A stretch of DNA of 59,615 bases from an uncultured Ruminococcus sp. (GTDB lineage: Bacteria; Bacillota; Clostridia; Oscillospirales; Ruminococcaceae): contig CANOIR010000008.1 in assembly GCA_947566125.1 (NCBI GenBank), forward strand, positions 1-59,615. The letters run 5' to 3'. Made by a program: the position numbers and the translations under genes. Below are positions 25,679 to 34,787 of this stretch, piece by piece (position 1 is the stretch's first letter; every line of letters begins with the position of its first letter). The notes beneath the pieces were generated by a model. The model did not search any database and was not told where the DNA came from. It saw only the letters and a list, made by a program, of their open reading frames with translations.

Positions 25679-27410
25679 TAAAAAAGACTTTCAGCTAAAG
25701 ACATTTGTTAAAGTCCTGCATTACATTTCAAGATATAAAATATGGCTTATAACAACTCTTATAATGGCTGTACTTGTAACTGCACTTACTCTTTACGTTC
25801 CTATTTTAGTGGGTAGAGCGATTGATAATATTATAGAACCGGGAAAAGTAGCTTTTGATAATATTTTTAGAATACTTCTTACAGTTGGAATTTCTGTTGC
25901 TATAACATCACTTGCACAATGGCTTATGAATATGATAAATAATAAGATAGCTTGTGAAGTTGTTCGAGATATGAGAGAAGAGGCATTTAAAAAAGTACAG
26001 AAGCTGCCCTTTGGATATCTTGATTCTCATCCGGCTGGTGAAACAGTAAGCCGCATTATTACAGATGTAGATGTTTTGTCTGATGGTTTGCTTTTAGGAT
26101 TTACGCAGCTTTTCACAGGTGTTTTGACTATCATAGGAACGCTTTTGTTTATGCTTTATATAAATGTATGGATAACTCTTGTTGTTGTTATAATGACACC
26201 GCTTTCATTGATCGCAGCAAGCTTTATTGCTAAAAAAACATATGCAATGTTTCATGAACAGTCTGAAACAAGAGCGGAGCAGACGGCTCTTATAAATGAA
26301 GCTATAAATGGTGAAAAAACGGTTCAGGCATTTGGACAGGAAGATAATATTCTTGCAAAGTTTGATGAGATAAATGAACGTCTTGAAAAGAGTTCTCTTA
26401 AAGCAACGTTTTTCTCTTCTCTTACAAATCCTGTAACACGTTTTGTAAATGCACTTGTATACGCAGCAGTTGCCCTTACCGGAGCGTTTACAGCTGTCAG
26501 TGGCAATATAACAGTAGGAGGACTTTCATGTTTTCTCAGCTATGCCAATCAATATACAAAGCCGTTTAATGAAATATCAGGCGTTATAGCTGAACTGCAA
26601 AATGCACTTGCTTGTGCAGAGAGAATACTTGCACTTATTGAAGAAGAACCGGAAATACCTGATAATGATAATGCTTTTAATGAAGTACCGCAAGGTGATA
26701 TAGAATTTAGAAATGTGGATTTTTCCTATGTACCAGACAGACCGCTTATAACTAACTGTAATTTTAAAGTTAAACGTGGACAGCGTGTTGCTATAGTTGG
26801 AAAAACTGGTTGTGGAAAGACAACACTAATCAATTTGCTTATGCGTTTTTATGATGTGCAAAGCGGTGAGATATGTATGTGCGGTATTGATATAAAAAAT
26901 ATTACAAGAGAAGCACTTCGTGATCATGTAGGAATGGTATTGCAGGAAACATGGTTGAAAAGCGGTACAATACGAGAAAATATACTCATGGCAAAACCTG
27001 ATGCTACAGATGAAGAAATAATAAATGCTGCAAAGCAGGCTCATGCACATGGTTTTATAAATCGATTGCCAAACGGATACGATACAGTTATCGGTGCAGC
27101 AAGTCTTTCTGAAGGTCAAAGACAGCTCCTCTGCATAACAAGACTTATGCTTAGTCCGCCGCCAGTGCTTATTCTTGATGAAGCCACATCTTCTATAGAT
27201 ACAAGAACAGAAATAAAAATACAGTCTGCTTTTGCAAAGCTTATGGAAGGCAGAACAAGTTTTATTGTAGCACACAGACTGTCAACTATACAGAATGCAG
27301 ATCTTATTCTTGTTATGGATAAAGGCAGTATTATAGAGATGGGAACTCATATTGAGCTTATAAAAAAGGGCGGAGTTTATGCTTCTTTAAGTGCTGCTAT
27401 GGGTGGATAA
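25668..27410 (+). CDS. ABC exporter half-transporter, catalytic partner, 580 aa
   Basis: The second half of the exporter, six helices plus NBD. Walker A GKTGCGKTT, Walker B VLILDEATSSID with catalytic Glu and switch VAHRLST with His are canonical, while the signature is LSEGQRQL rather than LSGGQ. Together with the first gene this gives one functional site (this Walker A/B with the partner LSGGQ) and one degenerate site, the known arrangement of BmrCD-type heterodimers. ATG 25668 lies inside the end of the first gene after GGAGG, so translation is coupled. Confidence 0.93.
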   Translation: MKRNKKDFQLKTFVKVLHYISRYKIWLITTLIMAVLVTALTLYVPILVGRAIDNIIEPGKVAFDNIFRILLTVGISVAITSLAQWLMNMINNKIACEVVRDMREEAFKKVQKLPFGYLDSHPAGETVSRIITDVDVLSDGLLLGFTQLFTGVLTIIGTLLFMLYINVWITLVVVIMTPLSLIAASFIAKKTYAMFHEQSETRAEQTALINEAINGEKTVQAFGQEDNILAKFDEINERLEKSSLKATFFSSLTNPVTRFVNALVYAAVALTGAFTAVSGNITVGGLSCFLSYANQYTKPFNEISGVIAELQNALACAERILALIEEEPEIPDNDNAFNEVPQGDIEFRNVDFSYVPDRPLITNCNFKVKRGQRVAIVGKTGCGKTTLINLLMRFYDVQSGEICMCGIDIKNITREALRDHVGMVLQETWLKSGTIRENILMAKPDATDEEIINAAKQAHAHGFINRLPNGYDTVIGAASLSEGQRQLLCITRLMLSPPPVLILDEATSSIDTRTEIKIQSAFAKLMEGRTSFIVAHRLSTIQNADLILVMDKGSIIEMGTHIELIKKGGVYASLSAAMGG

Positions 27411-27484
27411 TTTAGAAAAATATTCAATAAAATTATATGGTTGGAATATATCAGCACCGTGGTAAATTTGCCTTTTTTAATCTA

Positions 27485-27513
27485 TTGACAATAACTGAAA
27501 ATCATGATATAAT
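27485..27513 (+). promoter_or_regulatory. Promoter of tyrS
   Basis: Perfect TTGACA (27485-27490), 17-base spacer, perfect TATAAT (27508-27513) with TGA upstream. It drives the T-box leader. Confidence 0.88.
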
Positions 27514-27519
27514 GTAAAA

Positions 27520-27787
27520 AAAGCGTTGATGAGAAGAAGTAACAATACAGCGGGCGGCAAAGAGAAGTTCTGGGTGGTGGAAAGAACAGCGTCGCATTGT
27601 GAAATACATCTCGGAGCAGGTTTTTTGAAATAGCAGTAGGAAAACACGGGTACGCCCGTTAAAGCGTCTTGAGGTCAGATGAATGCATAGAATGTATATG
27701 CTGCAATTTTCATCTGATAAACTGAGGTGGTACCACGGTGAAAATCATCGTCCTCTGGCTGTATATAATTACGCCGGAGGTTTTTTT
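27520..27787 (+). promoter_or_regulatory. T-box riboswitch leader, tyrosine
   Basis: The leader of about 300 bases shows a T-box core GAGGTGGTACCACGG (27724-27738), in which TGGT can pair with the ACCA end of tRNA-Tyr. Upstream is stem I with an AGTA-type S-turn (GAAGAAGTA) and, on the other side, GAA followed by TAC at 27605-27607, the likely specifier codon for Tyr. A terminator stem CCTCTGGC/GCCGGAGG (27752-27780) with seven Ts lies just after. Uncharged tRNA-Tyr would stabilise the antiterminator and switch on tyrS. Mechanism is from the known family; the specifier position is my reading. Confidence 0.88.
27752..27787 (+). terminator. T-box regulatory terminator
   Basis: 8-bp stem (27752-27759 with 27773-27780, one G.T pair) followed by seven Ts, 35 bases before tyrS. 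It is mutually exclusive with the antiterminator that includes the T-box core. Confidence 0.85.
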
Positions 27788-27821
27788 ATTTTCCGGCAAA
27801 AAATGAAAGGATGAAAACACA

Positions 27822-29042
27822 ATGACATTTTTTGAAGAACTGAAAAGAAGAGGTCTGGTTGCACAGACCACACATGAAGAAAAAATTGAAGATCTTATTA
27901 ACAATAAGAAAGTTGCTTTTTATATTGGTTTTGATGCAACAGCAGACAGTCTGCACGTTGGTCACTTTATTCAGCTGATACTTATGAAGCATATGCAGAT
28001 GCATGGACACAAACCGATCGCACTTCTTGGTACAGCCACTGCAATGATAGGTGATCCTACTGGAAAAACTGATATGCGTAGAATGATGACCGTTGAAGAA
28101 ATAGATCATAACGCTGAATGTTTTCGCAATCAGATGTCACGCTTTATCGATTTTTCTGACGGCAAGGCAGAAGTGGTAAAAAATGGCGATTGGCTTCGCA
28201 ATATGAACTATATTACATTTATGCGTGATATTGGTAAATATTTTTCTGTAAATCAGATGCTTACGGCTGAATGTTTTAAGTCACGTCTTGAAGGAAAGGG
28301 ATTATCTTTCCTTGAATTCAATTATATGCTTCTCCAGAGTTATGATTTTCTACATCTGTACAATAATTATGATTGTGTTCTTGAGCTTGGCGGAAATGAC
28401 CAGTGGAGCAATATGCTTGGTGGTGTTGATCTTGTCCGCCGTGTTGAAGGCAAGGAAGTTTATGCTATGACATCATCATTGCTTCTTACAAAAGACGGCA
28501 GAAAAATGGGCAAAACTGAAAATGGTGCATTGTGGCTTGATAAAGAAAAATGTTCTGTTTATGATTTTTATCAGTACTGGAGAAACGTTTCTGATGACGA
28601 TGTTATCAATTGCCTGAAACTTCTTACATTTATTCCTATCGAAGAAATTGAAGAAATGGAACGTACACTGGAAGGTCAGGAACTTAATAAAGCAAAAGAG
28701 ATTCTGGCGTATAATCTTACCGAGATGGTTCACGGCAAAGAAGAGGCTGAAAAGGCACACGCAGCTGCAAAGGCAGTGTTTAGCGGTGCAGGTTCAGATG
28801 ATAATATGCCAACTACAAATATTTCAGCTGATGAGCTTGAAAATGGCAGCATAGGAATTCTTAACTTAATGGTTAAGGCAGGACTTGCAGCGTCTAATGG
28901 AGAAGCAAGACGTCTGGTTCAGCAAGGTGGAGTATCTGTAAATGATGTTAAGATCACAGATCCTAAGACTATTATAAATATTGATGGAGAAACTATTATT
29001 AAAAAGGGTAAAAAAGTATTTCATAAAGTTGTTATAGGCTGA
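27822..29042 (+). CDS. tyrS: Tyrosyl-tRNA synthetase, 406 aa
   Basis: Class I aminoacyl-tRNA synthetase charging tRNA-Tyr. The HIGH-type motif is HVGH (about residue 46), and the KMSKS loop is KMGKT. The Rossmann fold region includes FDATADSLHVG and GGNDQWSNM. A C-terminal S4 RNA-binding domain is visible (GEARRLVQQGGVSVNDVKI). Length is as expected for the Firmicute TyrS type. ATG 27822 follows AAAGGA. It is controlled by the T-box leader directly upstream. Confidence 0.96.
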   Translation: MTFFEELKRRGLVAQTTHEEKIEDLINNKKVAFYIGFDATADSLHVGHFIQLILMKHMQMHGHKPIALLGTATAMIGDPTGKTDMRRMMTVEEIDHNAECFRNQMSRFIDFSDGKAEVVKNGDWLRNMNYITFMRDIGKYFSVNQMLTAECFKSRLEGKGLSFLEFNYMLLQSYDFLHLYNNYDCVLELGGNDQWSNMLGGVDLVRRVEGKEVYAMTSSLLLTKDGRKMGKTENGALWLDKEKCSVYDFYQYWRNVSDDDVINCLKLLTFIPIEEIEEMERTLEGQELNKAKEILAYNLTEMVHGKEEAEKAHAAAKAVFSGAGSDDNMPTTNISADELENGSIGILNLMVKAGLAASNGEARRLVQQGGVSVNDVKITDPKTIINIDGETIIKKGKKVFHKVVIG

Positions 29043-29116
29043 TAAATTTGATATTTTGTATATAATTAAATAGTATTAAATAATACGCTTAATGATATAT
29101 GTAAAGGAAGAGAAAT

Positions 29117-29371
29117 ATGTTGAAAATCACATTAAAAATTGAAGGCATGATGTGTGGTATGTGCGAAGCTCACACAAATGAAGCGATTCAAAATGCTTGG
29201 AAAGTAAAAAAAGTAACTTCATCTCATAAGGATGATCGTACTATAATCATTACAGAAAATGATATATCAGATGAAGAACTTGCAAAAGTTATAGAAAAGG
29301 CAGGATACAAGCTTATTTCTGTAACAAGAGAACCTTATGAGAAAAAAGGACTTTTATCAAAATTAAAATAA
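29117..29371 (+). CDS. Heavy-metal-associated (HMA) domain protein, 84 aa
   Basis: A single HMA fold with the metal-binding MxCxxC-type motif MMCGMC at residues 11-16, a beta-alpha-beta-beta-alpha-beta pattern and a basic C-terminal tail (PYEKKGLLSKLK). HMA proteins of this size are usually Cu(I) or similar soft-metal chaperones. No metal ATPase lies nearby, so its partner is elsewhere. It is 74 bases after tyrS and may be read from its transcript or from an unseen promoter. A terminator follows. Confidence 0.82.
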   Translation: MLKITLKIEGMMCGMCEAHTNEAIQNAWKVKKVTSSHKDDRTIIITENDISDEELAKVIEKAGYKLISVTREPYEKKGLLSKLK

Positions 29372-29390
29372 AATATATAAATTGAATATA

Positions 29391-29430
29391 AGGGCTGTTG
29401 CAAAGATTCTAGTTGCAGCAGCCCTTTTGT
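29391..29430 (+). terminator. Rho-independent terminator after the HMA gene
   Basis: 11-bp stem with one wobble (29392-29402 with 29414-29424) followed by TTTTGTT. Its stem shares the core CTGTTGCA..TGCA.CAG with the terminator at 23826. Confidence 0.85.
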
Positions 29431-29445
29431 TATTTCCATTTACAA

Positions 29446-29480
29446 AACAAAAATATCGCCCACTGCTAGTGGGCGATATG
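29446..29480 (-). terminator. Terminator of the Gld-like operon (minus strand)
   Basis: Perfect 11-bp stem (29453-29463 with 29469-29479, loop of 5). On the minus strand it is followed by TTTTTGTTTT. It lies about 70 bases past the DUF4340 gene and close to the + strand terminator at 29391. Confidence 0.85.
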
Positions 29481-29545
29481 TACTTTAAATTATTAAAAAG
29501 TAAAAGTTAGGATTATAAAGCAGTCGAGCTGGCAGCAACTCGTTT

Positions 29546-30937
29546 TTATTTCATTTCAGCAGCATCAAGCAATCTATCATAGAAATCATATATTCCTTCT
29601 CTTGCAGTGAAATTCTTTTTAATTACAGTGAAGTTTTGATATTCACCGTTCATAAACACAGCATAATTTTCATCGTCAACTTTATAAAAATCAAATGCAG
29701 CTTTTGTGCCGTCTTTTTTTACATATGTAATTGTTATTTCAGAATCTGCATTTTTGTCAACTGGACTCTCAAGAACGAAATCATCATATTGAAGTGCAGT
29801 AAGCTTATTATAGAAATTATTAAAAGATTCTACAGCATCATCTTTTAATGTTTTGCCGTTGAGAGTGTATTTGCTGTTTTCTTCATCAATTGTAATCTCA
29901 GCGTTGCTGCGGTCTTTCCATTCTATATTTACTTTATCTACATCAGAATCAGGTTCGCTGTACACCGTCTTGGTAACAAATGTGTCTGCTGCATCTTGCA
30001 GGAATGTAGTATAATTTGACTGCATATAGAATATCTGTCTGGTTTCTTTGCATATAAGTGTTACAAATGAAGTTCCGTCAACGTCATAATCTTGAGCGAG
30101 CAAAGTGGTAGATTCGCCATTTTTTTGAGTAAATGTAAAAGTATAATCCGGATCATCGAATCCATAATCTTTATATTTATCTTCTGTTACATTTTCATCT
30201 CCAAATTTGTCAACGATCATTTGGCGAATAGTTGTAAGCAGATTATTAACATTTGCAGTATTGACACGGTCAGCTAATGCGACGGGTTCTTTCATTTCCC
30301 ACATATTCTGGTCGTTCATTTGCAGGTCGTAAATAAGTTTACCATGTGCTTCAAGCGATATACTGTCTATTTCAGAATCGCTGTTTCTAAGAATATATAT
30401 GCTTTTAAGTGAATTCTTATTGGCACATATATAATCAGCATAATCACTTGATACACCATATACATTATCTCTGCCATCAATTGTAACGTAATAGAAGTCT
30501 CCGGTAGCACTAACATTACCTACATTTATAACATTAGTAGTATCATTTGTGTGAAGAGTAATAACATTTGCAGGATCGCTTAAGCCGTAATCAGCAAGGT
30601 TTGCTTCTGATAAAGGACAAATTATATCTTCTGCTGTAAGATTAGAAAGCTGGGATGCAAGACTATTGAGAAAGTATGTGTTTATCTCAAAATCAAGTTT
30701 ATTTTCAAGTTCCCACTTTCCATCATCATTAAGATAAGCAGAATAAGTATTATCAGAAGTTTCAATGTTTATTTTATTTATATCATTTGAATTAAGTGAT
30801 ATAAGTATTTTTTCCTGTTCGGTACGAGCTTTTTCTTCTTTTTGCTTTGTTTCCATATTGCTTACAAGCAGAAGAACACCAGCAGTTATACCAACAAGCA
30901 AAATCAATGTCAAAATAAGAATAAGTTGTTTTTTCAT
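29546..30937 (-). CDS. DUF4340 domain protein, 463 aa
   Basis: An N-terminal membrane helix (residues 4-26) is followed by a large extracytoplasmic domain with repeated strand-rich segments. These include YSAYLNDDGKWELENKLDFEIN and SLASQLSNLTAEDII, which are characteristic of DUF4340, a family almost always next to GldG-like proteins and an ABC-2 transporter. It is the last of four minus-strand genes and probably a periplasm-side (cell-surface-side) part of the complex. RBS AGAGGAT lies 7 bases before ATG 30937. Role unknown; likely surface-related export or organisation. Confidence 0.85.
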   Translation of the reverse strand: MKKQLILILTLILLVGITAGVLLLVSNMETKQKEEKARTEQEKILISLNSNDINKINIETSDNTYSAYLNDDGKWELENKLDFEINTYFLNSLASQLSNLTAEDIICPLSEANLADYGLSDPANVITLHTNDTTNVINVGNVSATGDFYYVTIDGRDNVYGVSSDYADYICANKNSLKSIYILRNSDSEIDSISLEAHGKLIYDLQMNDQNMWEMKEPVALADRVNTANVNNLLTTIRQMIVDKFGDENVTEDKYKDYGFDDPDYTFTFTQKNGESTTLLAQDYDVDGTSFVTLICKETRQIFYMQSNYTTFLQDAADTFVTKTVYSEPDSDVDKVNIEWKDRSNAEITIDEENSKYTLNGKTLKDDAVESFNNFYNKLTALQYDDFVLESPVDKNADSEITITYVKKDGTKAAFDFYKVDDENYAVFMNGEYQNFTVIKKNFTAREGIYDFYDRLLDAAEMK

Positions 30938-30952
30938 AGTATCTATCCTCTT

Positions 30953-32431
30953 TTAAGAGTGTCGGCGTTTAAGCCATATTCCCACACCAACTGTCATAAT
31001 TACAATAGGAAGAGCAATGAATATAAATATTAACATTTCAGCCGTGGATTTTGATACACTAAGATAATCCGTAGCGGCACTTTTATCGCTTATTCCCATA
31101 TCAAGGTTTTGATCAGCCATCCATGTTATGGATGCAAGATATACATAATAAGATGAAAGATAAGAAACATCATTTATATGTTCATCATCAATAAATTCCG
31201 CATTGCCGAAAAGTGTTATTTTAGAATTATTTCTGCCCTTGTCTTCTGAATAAACTGCAAGAGGAAGTTCATATCCTTCAATTGCATCAGTGTCATATGT
31301 ACCGCCAAAAGGCTCACCAACAGCTGTATCATTTGAACTGATAAGAACGCCTGTTTCAACAGAGTTGGCATTTTTATTATCTATATCTATATTAAAGGAA
31401 CGTGACTTTGGCATATATGTATAGAAATCTGAATCTATAAGTGATTGCATATCTGCATATAAACCTGATGATTCCTCTTGTTCTACAAGATTGCAGAGTA
31501 TGGTTGTATCATCACCAGATATATGATTATTGCTGTCTGTTTCACTTACAAAGTCATAATCGATTTTAAGGCAGAATGAATTCAAAAGCTTTTGAATATT
31601 ATTGTAATCGAATTCTCCGCCATTAGGAGGAAGCATTATAGAAATATTACCGCCATTATCAAGGAATTTAGATAATTTATCATATTCCATAGTGGTTATA
31701 TCACTTGAAGGTGCAGCAATAACGATTATTTTAGCATTATCTGGAACAGATTCTGTTTCAGAAAGATTCAGCGGCATAGTATGATAGTTTTTGCTGTTCA
31801 TGAGTGAAGATATGCCGTCAAAATTATCCTGCATAGATTTTTCACCATGACCTGTTAGGAAATAAATAGTTGGTGTAAAACCGTCAACTACAGCTTGAAT
31901 ATTACTTGTGATAACATTTTCGCCTGCAAAGAATTCTTCGCTTTCTGTAATATTTCCGTTGATGTCGAAGTTGTTTTTTGTATTATACATACTAATACCG
32001 TTTATATGACGTTTATTATCACCGCATACAACTACAATATCACCTTTATTTAATGTATAAGTGTTGTCTGGATTTATCTTTTCCAACATTTCTTCGTTTT
32101 TATTTGGATCGAAGTCAATCAGATTTATTGAATCATGTTTATCATACTCAATGAGTGCACGATAAAGTGAACGTGTTTTACTGTCATTTTCAATATCATT
32201 CATTTCCATAAGAAAGTACATATCAATATTTGTACCATCACTGTCAAGCTTATCAAGATATTCTGTTGAGGTCTTGCTAAGGCTAAAAAGCTTTTGAACA
32301 GAAACGTCAATATTAAAATCCAGTTTTGCTACTACTATATTTACGATGATCGCAATTGTAAGAATAAGAATTGCGATTATCCATGCAAAACTGGTAAAAA
32401 TCTTGTTTTTTGTATTTCGGATTTTTGCCAT
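30953..32431 (-). CDS. GldG-like ABC-associated protein, 492 aa
   Basis: Has an N-terminal helix (about residues 14-34), a long extracytoplasmic region and a C-terminal helix (about 465-485) before a basic tail (KRRHS). Segments such as DVSVQKLFSLSKTSTEYLDKL and FLTGHGEKS with IIVIAAPSSDITTMEYDKLSKFLDNGGNISIML match the GldG/DUF4350-like ABC auxiliary family. GldG was first described with the Bacteroidetes gliding ABC complex GldAFG; in Firmicutes the role is unknown. It lies 39 bases after the permease gene in the operon. RBS GGAGG. Confidence 0.85.
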   Translation of the reverse strand: MAKIRNTKNKIFTSFAWIIAILILTIAIIVNIVVAKLDFNIDVSVQKLFSLSKTSTEYLDKLDSDGTNIDMYFLMEMNDIENDSKTRSLYRALIEYDKHDSINLIDFDPNKNEEMLEKINPDNTYTLNKGDIVVVCGDNKRHINGISMYNTKNNFDINGNITESEEFFAGENVITSNIQAVVDGFTPTIYFLTGHGEKSMQDNFDGISSLMNSKNYHTMPLNLSETESVPDNAKIIVIAAPSSDITTMEYDKLSKFLDNGGNISIMLPPNGGEFDYNNIQKLLNSFCLKIDYDFVSETDSNNHISGDDTTILCNLVEQEESSGLYADMQSLIDSDFYTYMPKSRSFNIDIDNKNANSVETGVLISSNDTAVGEPFGGTYDTDAIEGYELPLAVYSEDKGRNNSKITLFGNAEFIDDEHINDVSYLSSYYVYLASITWMADQNLDMGISDKSAATDYLSVSKSTAEMLIFIFIALPIVIMTVGVGIWLKRRHS

Positions 32432-32470
32432 TTTTAATTACCTCCGGCGAGTTTAATGCTTGTCAGTCCG

Positions 32471-33205
32471 TTAGCTGCGGCTGAAGCGTCTTTTTTCAAT
32501 TGAAATAATAGTCCAGAGTAGGAATACAACTATCTCTGTTACATAGCTTACAAGGTCTGATAGTTGACAGAAACCCTGAGTGAAATTTTCAAACTTAGCC
32601 TGATTGGAGAACCAATACAGAATATCTGAAATAACCGGAATAGATGCAATATAACTTGAACCGAGCATAAGTTCCATAAAGAAAAGTATAAGTGATACTG
32701 CAACAGAAAGCAGCATTGCTATACCAGGTGTTGCTACAAATGATGAAACCATCAGTCCCAGGGCAATATAAGCAAGACCGTAAAGCAAGTATCCTATGTA
32801 GCTTGCAATGAGATTAGGCATTACAACATAGCCGTAAATTGACGCTATTATTGGGTAAATGAATGAAATTATCATTGCCAATACGAGTACAGTTGCAACA
32901 GCCAGGAACTTTGCCATAACAATTTTTGTTACCGAAAGAGGACTTGAAAGCAGAAGTACTTCAGTGCCGTTTTTTCGTTCTTCTGCAAATGCTTTCATTG
33001 TAAGGATAGGTATAAGCAAGATCGTTGTGAATAATATATTATAATAGAAGAAATATGAAAAACTAAACTCAATTTGTGTACTTGCTGCGGTATAGATCCA
33101 CCAAACAAAGAAGCCTGAAAAAATAAGTGTTACAAGACCTATGAAAACATAGGCAATGGGCGAGAAAAAGTAGCCCTGAAGTTCCTTTTTATAAAGTGAA
33201 AACAT
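32471..33205 (-). CDS. ABC-2 type permease (GldF-like), 244 aa
   Basis: Six hydrophobic helices are visible. The opening KELQGYFFSPIAYVFIGLV and the mid-region FAEERKNGTEVLLLSSPLSVTKIVMAKFLA are typical of ABC-2 permeases (GldF type). It forms the membrane channel with the upstream ATPase. The start ATG 33205 lies 3 bases after the ATPase stop, with GAGGAGG overlapping the end of that gene. Confidence 0.9.
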   Translation of the reverse strand: MFSLYKKELQGYFFSPIAYVFIGLVTLIFSGFFVWWIYTAASTQIEFSFSYFFYYNILFTTILLIPILTMKAFAEERKNGTEVLLLSSPLSVTKIVMAKFLAVATVLVLAMIISFIYPIIASIYGYVVMPNLIASYIGYLLYGLAYIALGLMVSSFVATPGIAMLLSVAVSLILFFMELMLGSSYIASIPVISDILYWFSNQAKFENFTQGFCQLSDLVSYVTEIVVFLLWTIISIEKRRFSRS

Positions 33206-33208
33206 AGC

Positions 33209-34252
33209 TTAAACCTCCTCACTCTTATTATTGTCATCTGAAGCAGATTCAGAATCTTTATTTTCCTGTGTTTCATCAGTCATTTCATCAAGAAGATCTT
33301 TTAAAGATTTCTTTTTGCCGGCAGGTTGATTTACCAATTTTACAAATACCTGCTCCAGGCTCTTGCGTTCTTCAGAAACTTCCAGTACATCCAGCTTATT
33401 TACAAGAAGTGCTGACAGAAGAGGATTTCTAACATCAAGACTTGAGATCTCAACATCGTATGTATAAATTCCTGTTTTTACAAATGTAATATTAGATACA
33501 TTTACAACGCCTTCAACGCCTCTTGCGACACGTACTGTATCACGTGAACTACCCTGAACCTTAAGTTTGAGAACAGTGTTTGCATTAGATGAATCTTCAA
33601 GATTTTCAATTGTATCAATAGCTTGGATTTCACCATGACTTATTATAACTACACGGTCACATACTGCACTTATTTCTGAAAGAATATGAGAACTTAAGAT
33701 TACAGAGTGATCACGTTTTAAATCAGTTATAAGGTCACGAACTTCAATGAGCTGAGATGGGTCAAGACCTACTGTAGGTTCGTCCAAAACAATTACTTTA
33801 GGATCTCCTATAAGTGCCTGAGCAAATCCGACACGCTGGCGGTAACCTTTTGAAAGATTTCCGATAAGACGTTTGCTAACGTCCAATATGTTAAGCCTAC
33901 GCATAACACGTTCAACGTGAGATCTTTTCTTTGAAGCAGGAATACCTCTCAGACCTGCAACGAACATAAGATACTCATTGACTTTCATATCAACATAAAC
34001 GGGTGGTATTTCGGGCAGAAAACCGATACAGCGTTTTGCTTTAACTGGATCTGTTTCAATATTATAGCCATTTATTGTAACCGTACCGCTCGTTGATGGG
34101 ATAACTCCGCACATAATATTAAGAGTAGTGGATTTTCCGGCACCATTTGGTCCAAGGAAACCTAGGATTTCATTGTCATTGATGGTGAAGCTTACGTCCT
34201 TTACAGCAGCTTTGCTGCCATAATATTTGGTTAGATGTTTGATTTCAACCAT
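33209..34252 (-). CDS. ABC transporter ATPase (GldA-like), 347 aa
   Basis: Has Walker A GPNGAGKST (residues about 35-43), signature LSKGYRQR, Walker B VIVLDEPTVGLD and switch His (SSHILSE). A DUF4162-like C-terminal region follows, and a further 35-residue acidic tail rich in Asp, Glu, Ser and Asn ends the protein, longer than most relatives. It is the first gene of the four-gene minus-strand operon and powers the ABC-2 permease. RBS AAAGGAG. No clear promoter was found between it and the cellulase gene. Confidence 0.92.
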   Translation of the reverse strand: MVEIKHLTKYYGSKAAVKDVSFTINDNEILGFLGPNGAGKSTTLNIMCGVIPSTSGTVTINGYNIETDPVKAKRCIGFLPEIPPVYVDMKVNEYLMFVAGLRGIPASKKRSHVERVMRRLNILDVSKRLIGNLSKGYRQRVGFAQALIGDPKVIVLDEPTVGLDPSQLIEVRDLITDLKRDHSVILSSHILSEISAVCDRVVIISHGEIQAIDTIENLEDSSNANTVLKLKVQGSSRDTVRVARGVEGVVNVSNITFVKTGIYTYDVEISSLDVRNPLLSALLVNKLDVLEVSEERKSLEQVFVKLVNQPAGKKKSLKDLLDEMTDETQENKDSESASDDNNKSEEV

Positions 34253-34605
34253 AAAAATCTCCTTTCCGCTTATATTTAAGCAGTTACCTTTATTATTGCA
34301 AAATAATATATATCAGTGATTAAGTAAATGTAACTATTATATGAATCGAAGAAAAAAACTATAAACTAAATAATTTTAATTGATAAAATATGGGTAAACT
34401 GATAATACGACAAAACATATACATTATAATAGGTGCTTGTGAGAATATAATGAGAAATATGTGCTGGAAATGAAAAAAAGCATTTTTCACTTAAATAAAT
34501 ATATTAAATGAAAATATCTGTGGTAAAAATGCACAAATAATAAAGGGCGAATATGTGAAAGGCTACAAAAAAGGCAGCTTTGACTAATATGTTAGTGTGT
34601 TTGGG

Positions 34606-34634
34606 TTGACAAAAAATGTGAAGTAGTATATAAT
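34606..34634 (+). promoter_or_regulatory. Promoter of the GH48 cellulase gene
   Basis: Perfect TTGACA (34606-34611), 17-base spacer, perfect TATAAT (34629-34634). The transcript would have a leader of about 147 bases with a short hairpin at 34693-34716 (TAGTCGC with GCG-ACTA, one bulge). The stretch 34260-34600 is A+T-rich and shows no gene. Confidence 0.85.
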
Positions 34635-34787
34635 TTAGATATGAAAGAGTGCATATTGTGTGTGTCTTTTGTGAAAAAACATACATAATGGTAGTCGCTC
34701 ATTGACTGCGTACTATTGTATAATATGATAACAGTCAGTATTTCCATTAAAAACTTAATTTATATTTAATGAGAGGGGAATTTTTCA

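Noticed and set aside
27651..27653. TAC triplet in CGGGTACGCCCG as T-box specifier
   Set aside because: It lies in a self-complementary stem; the TAC at 27605 follows GAA in the proper position of stem I.
34701..34730. Second promoter in the GH48 leader (TTGACT and TATAAT)
   Set aside because: Spacing of about 11 bases is too short for SigA.
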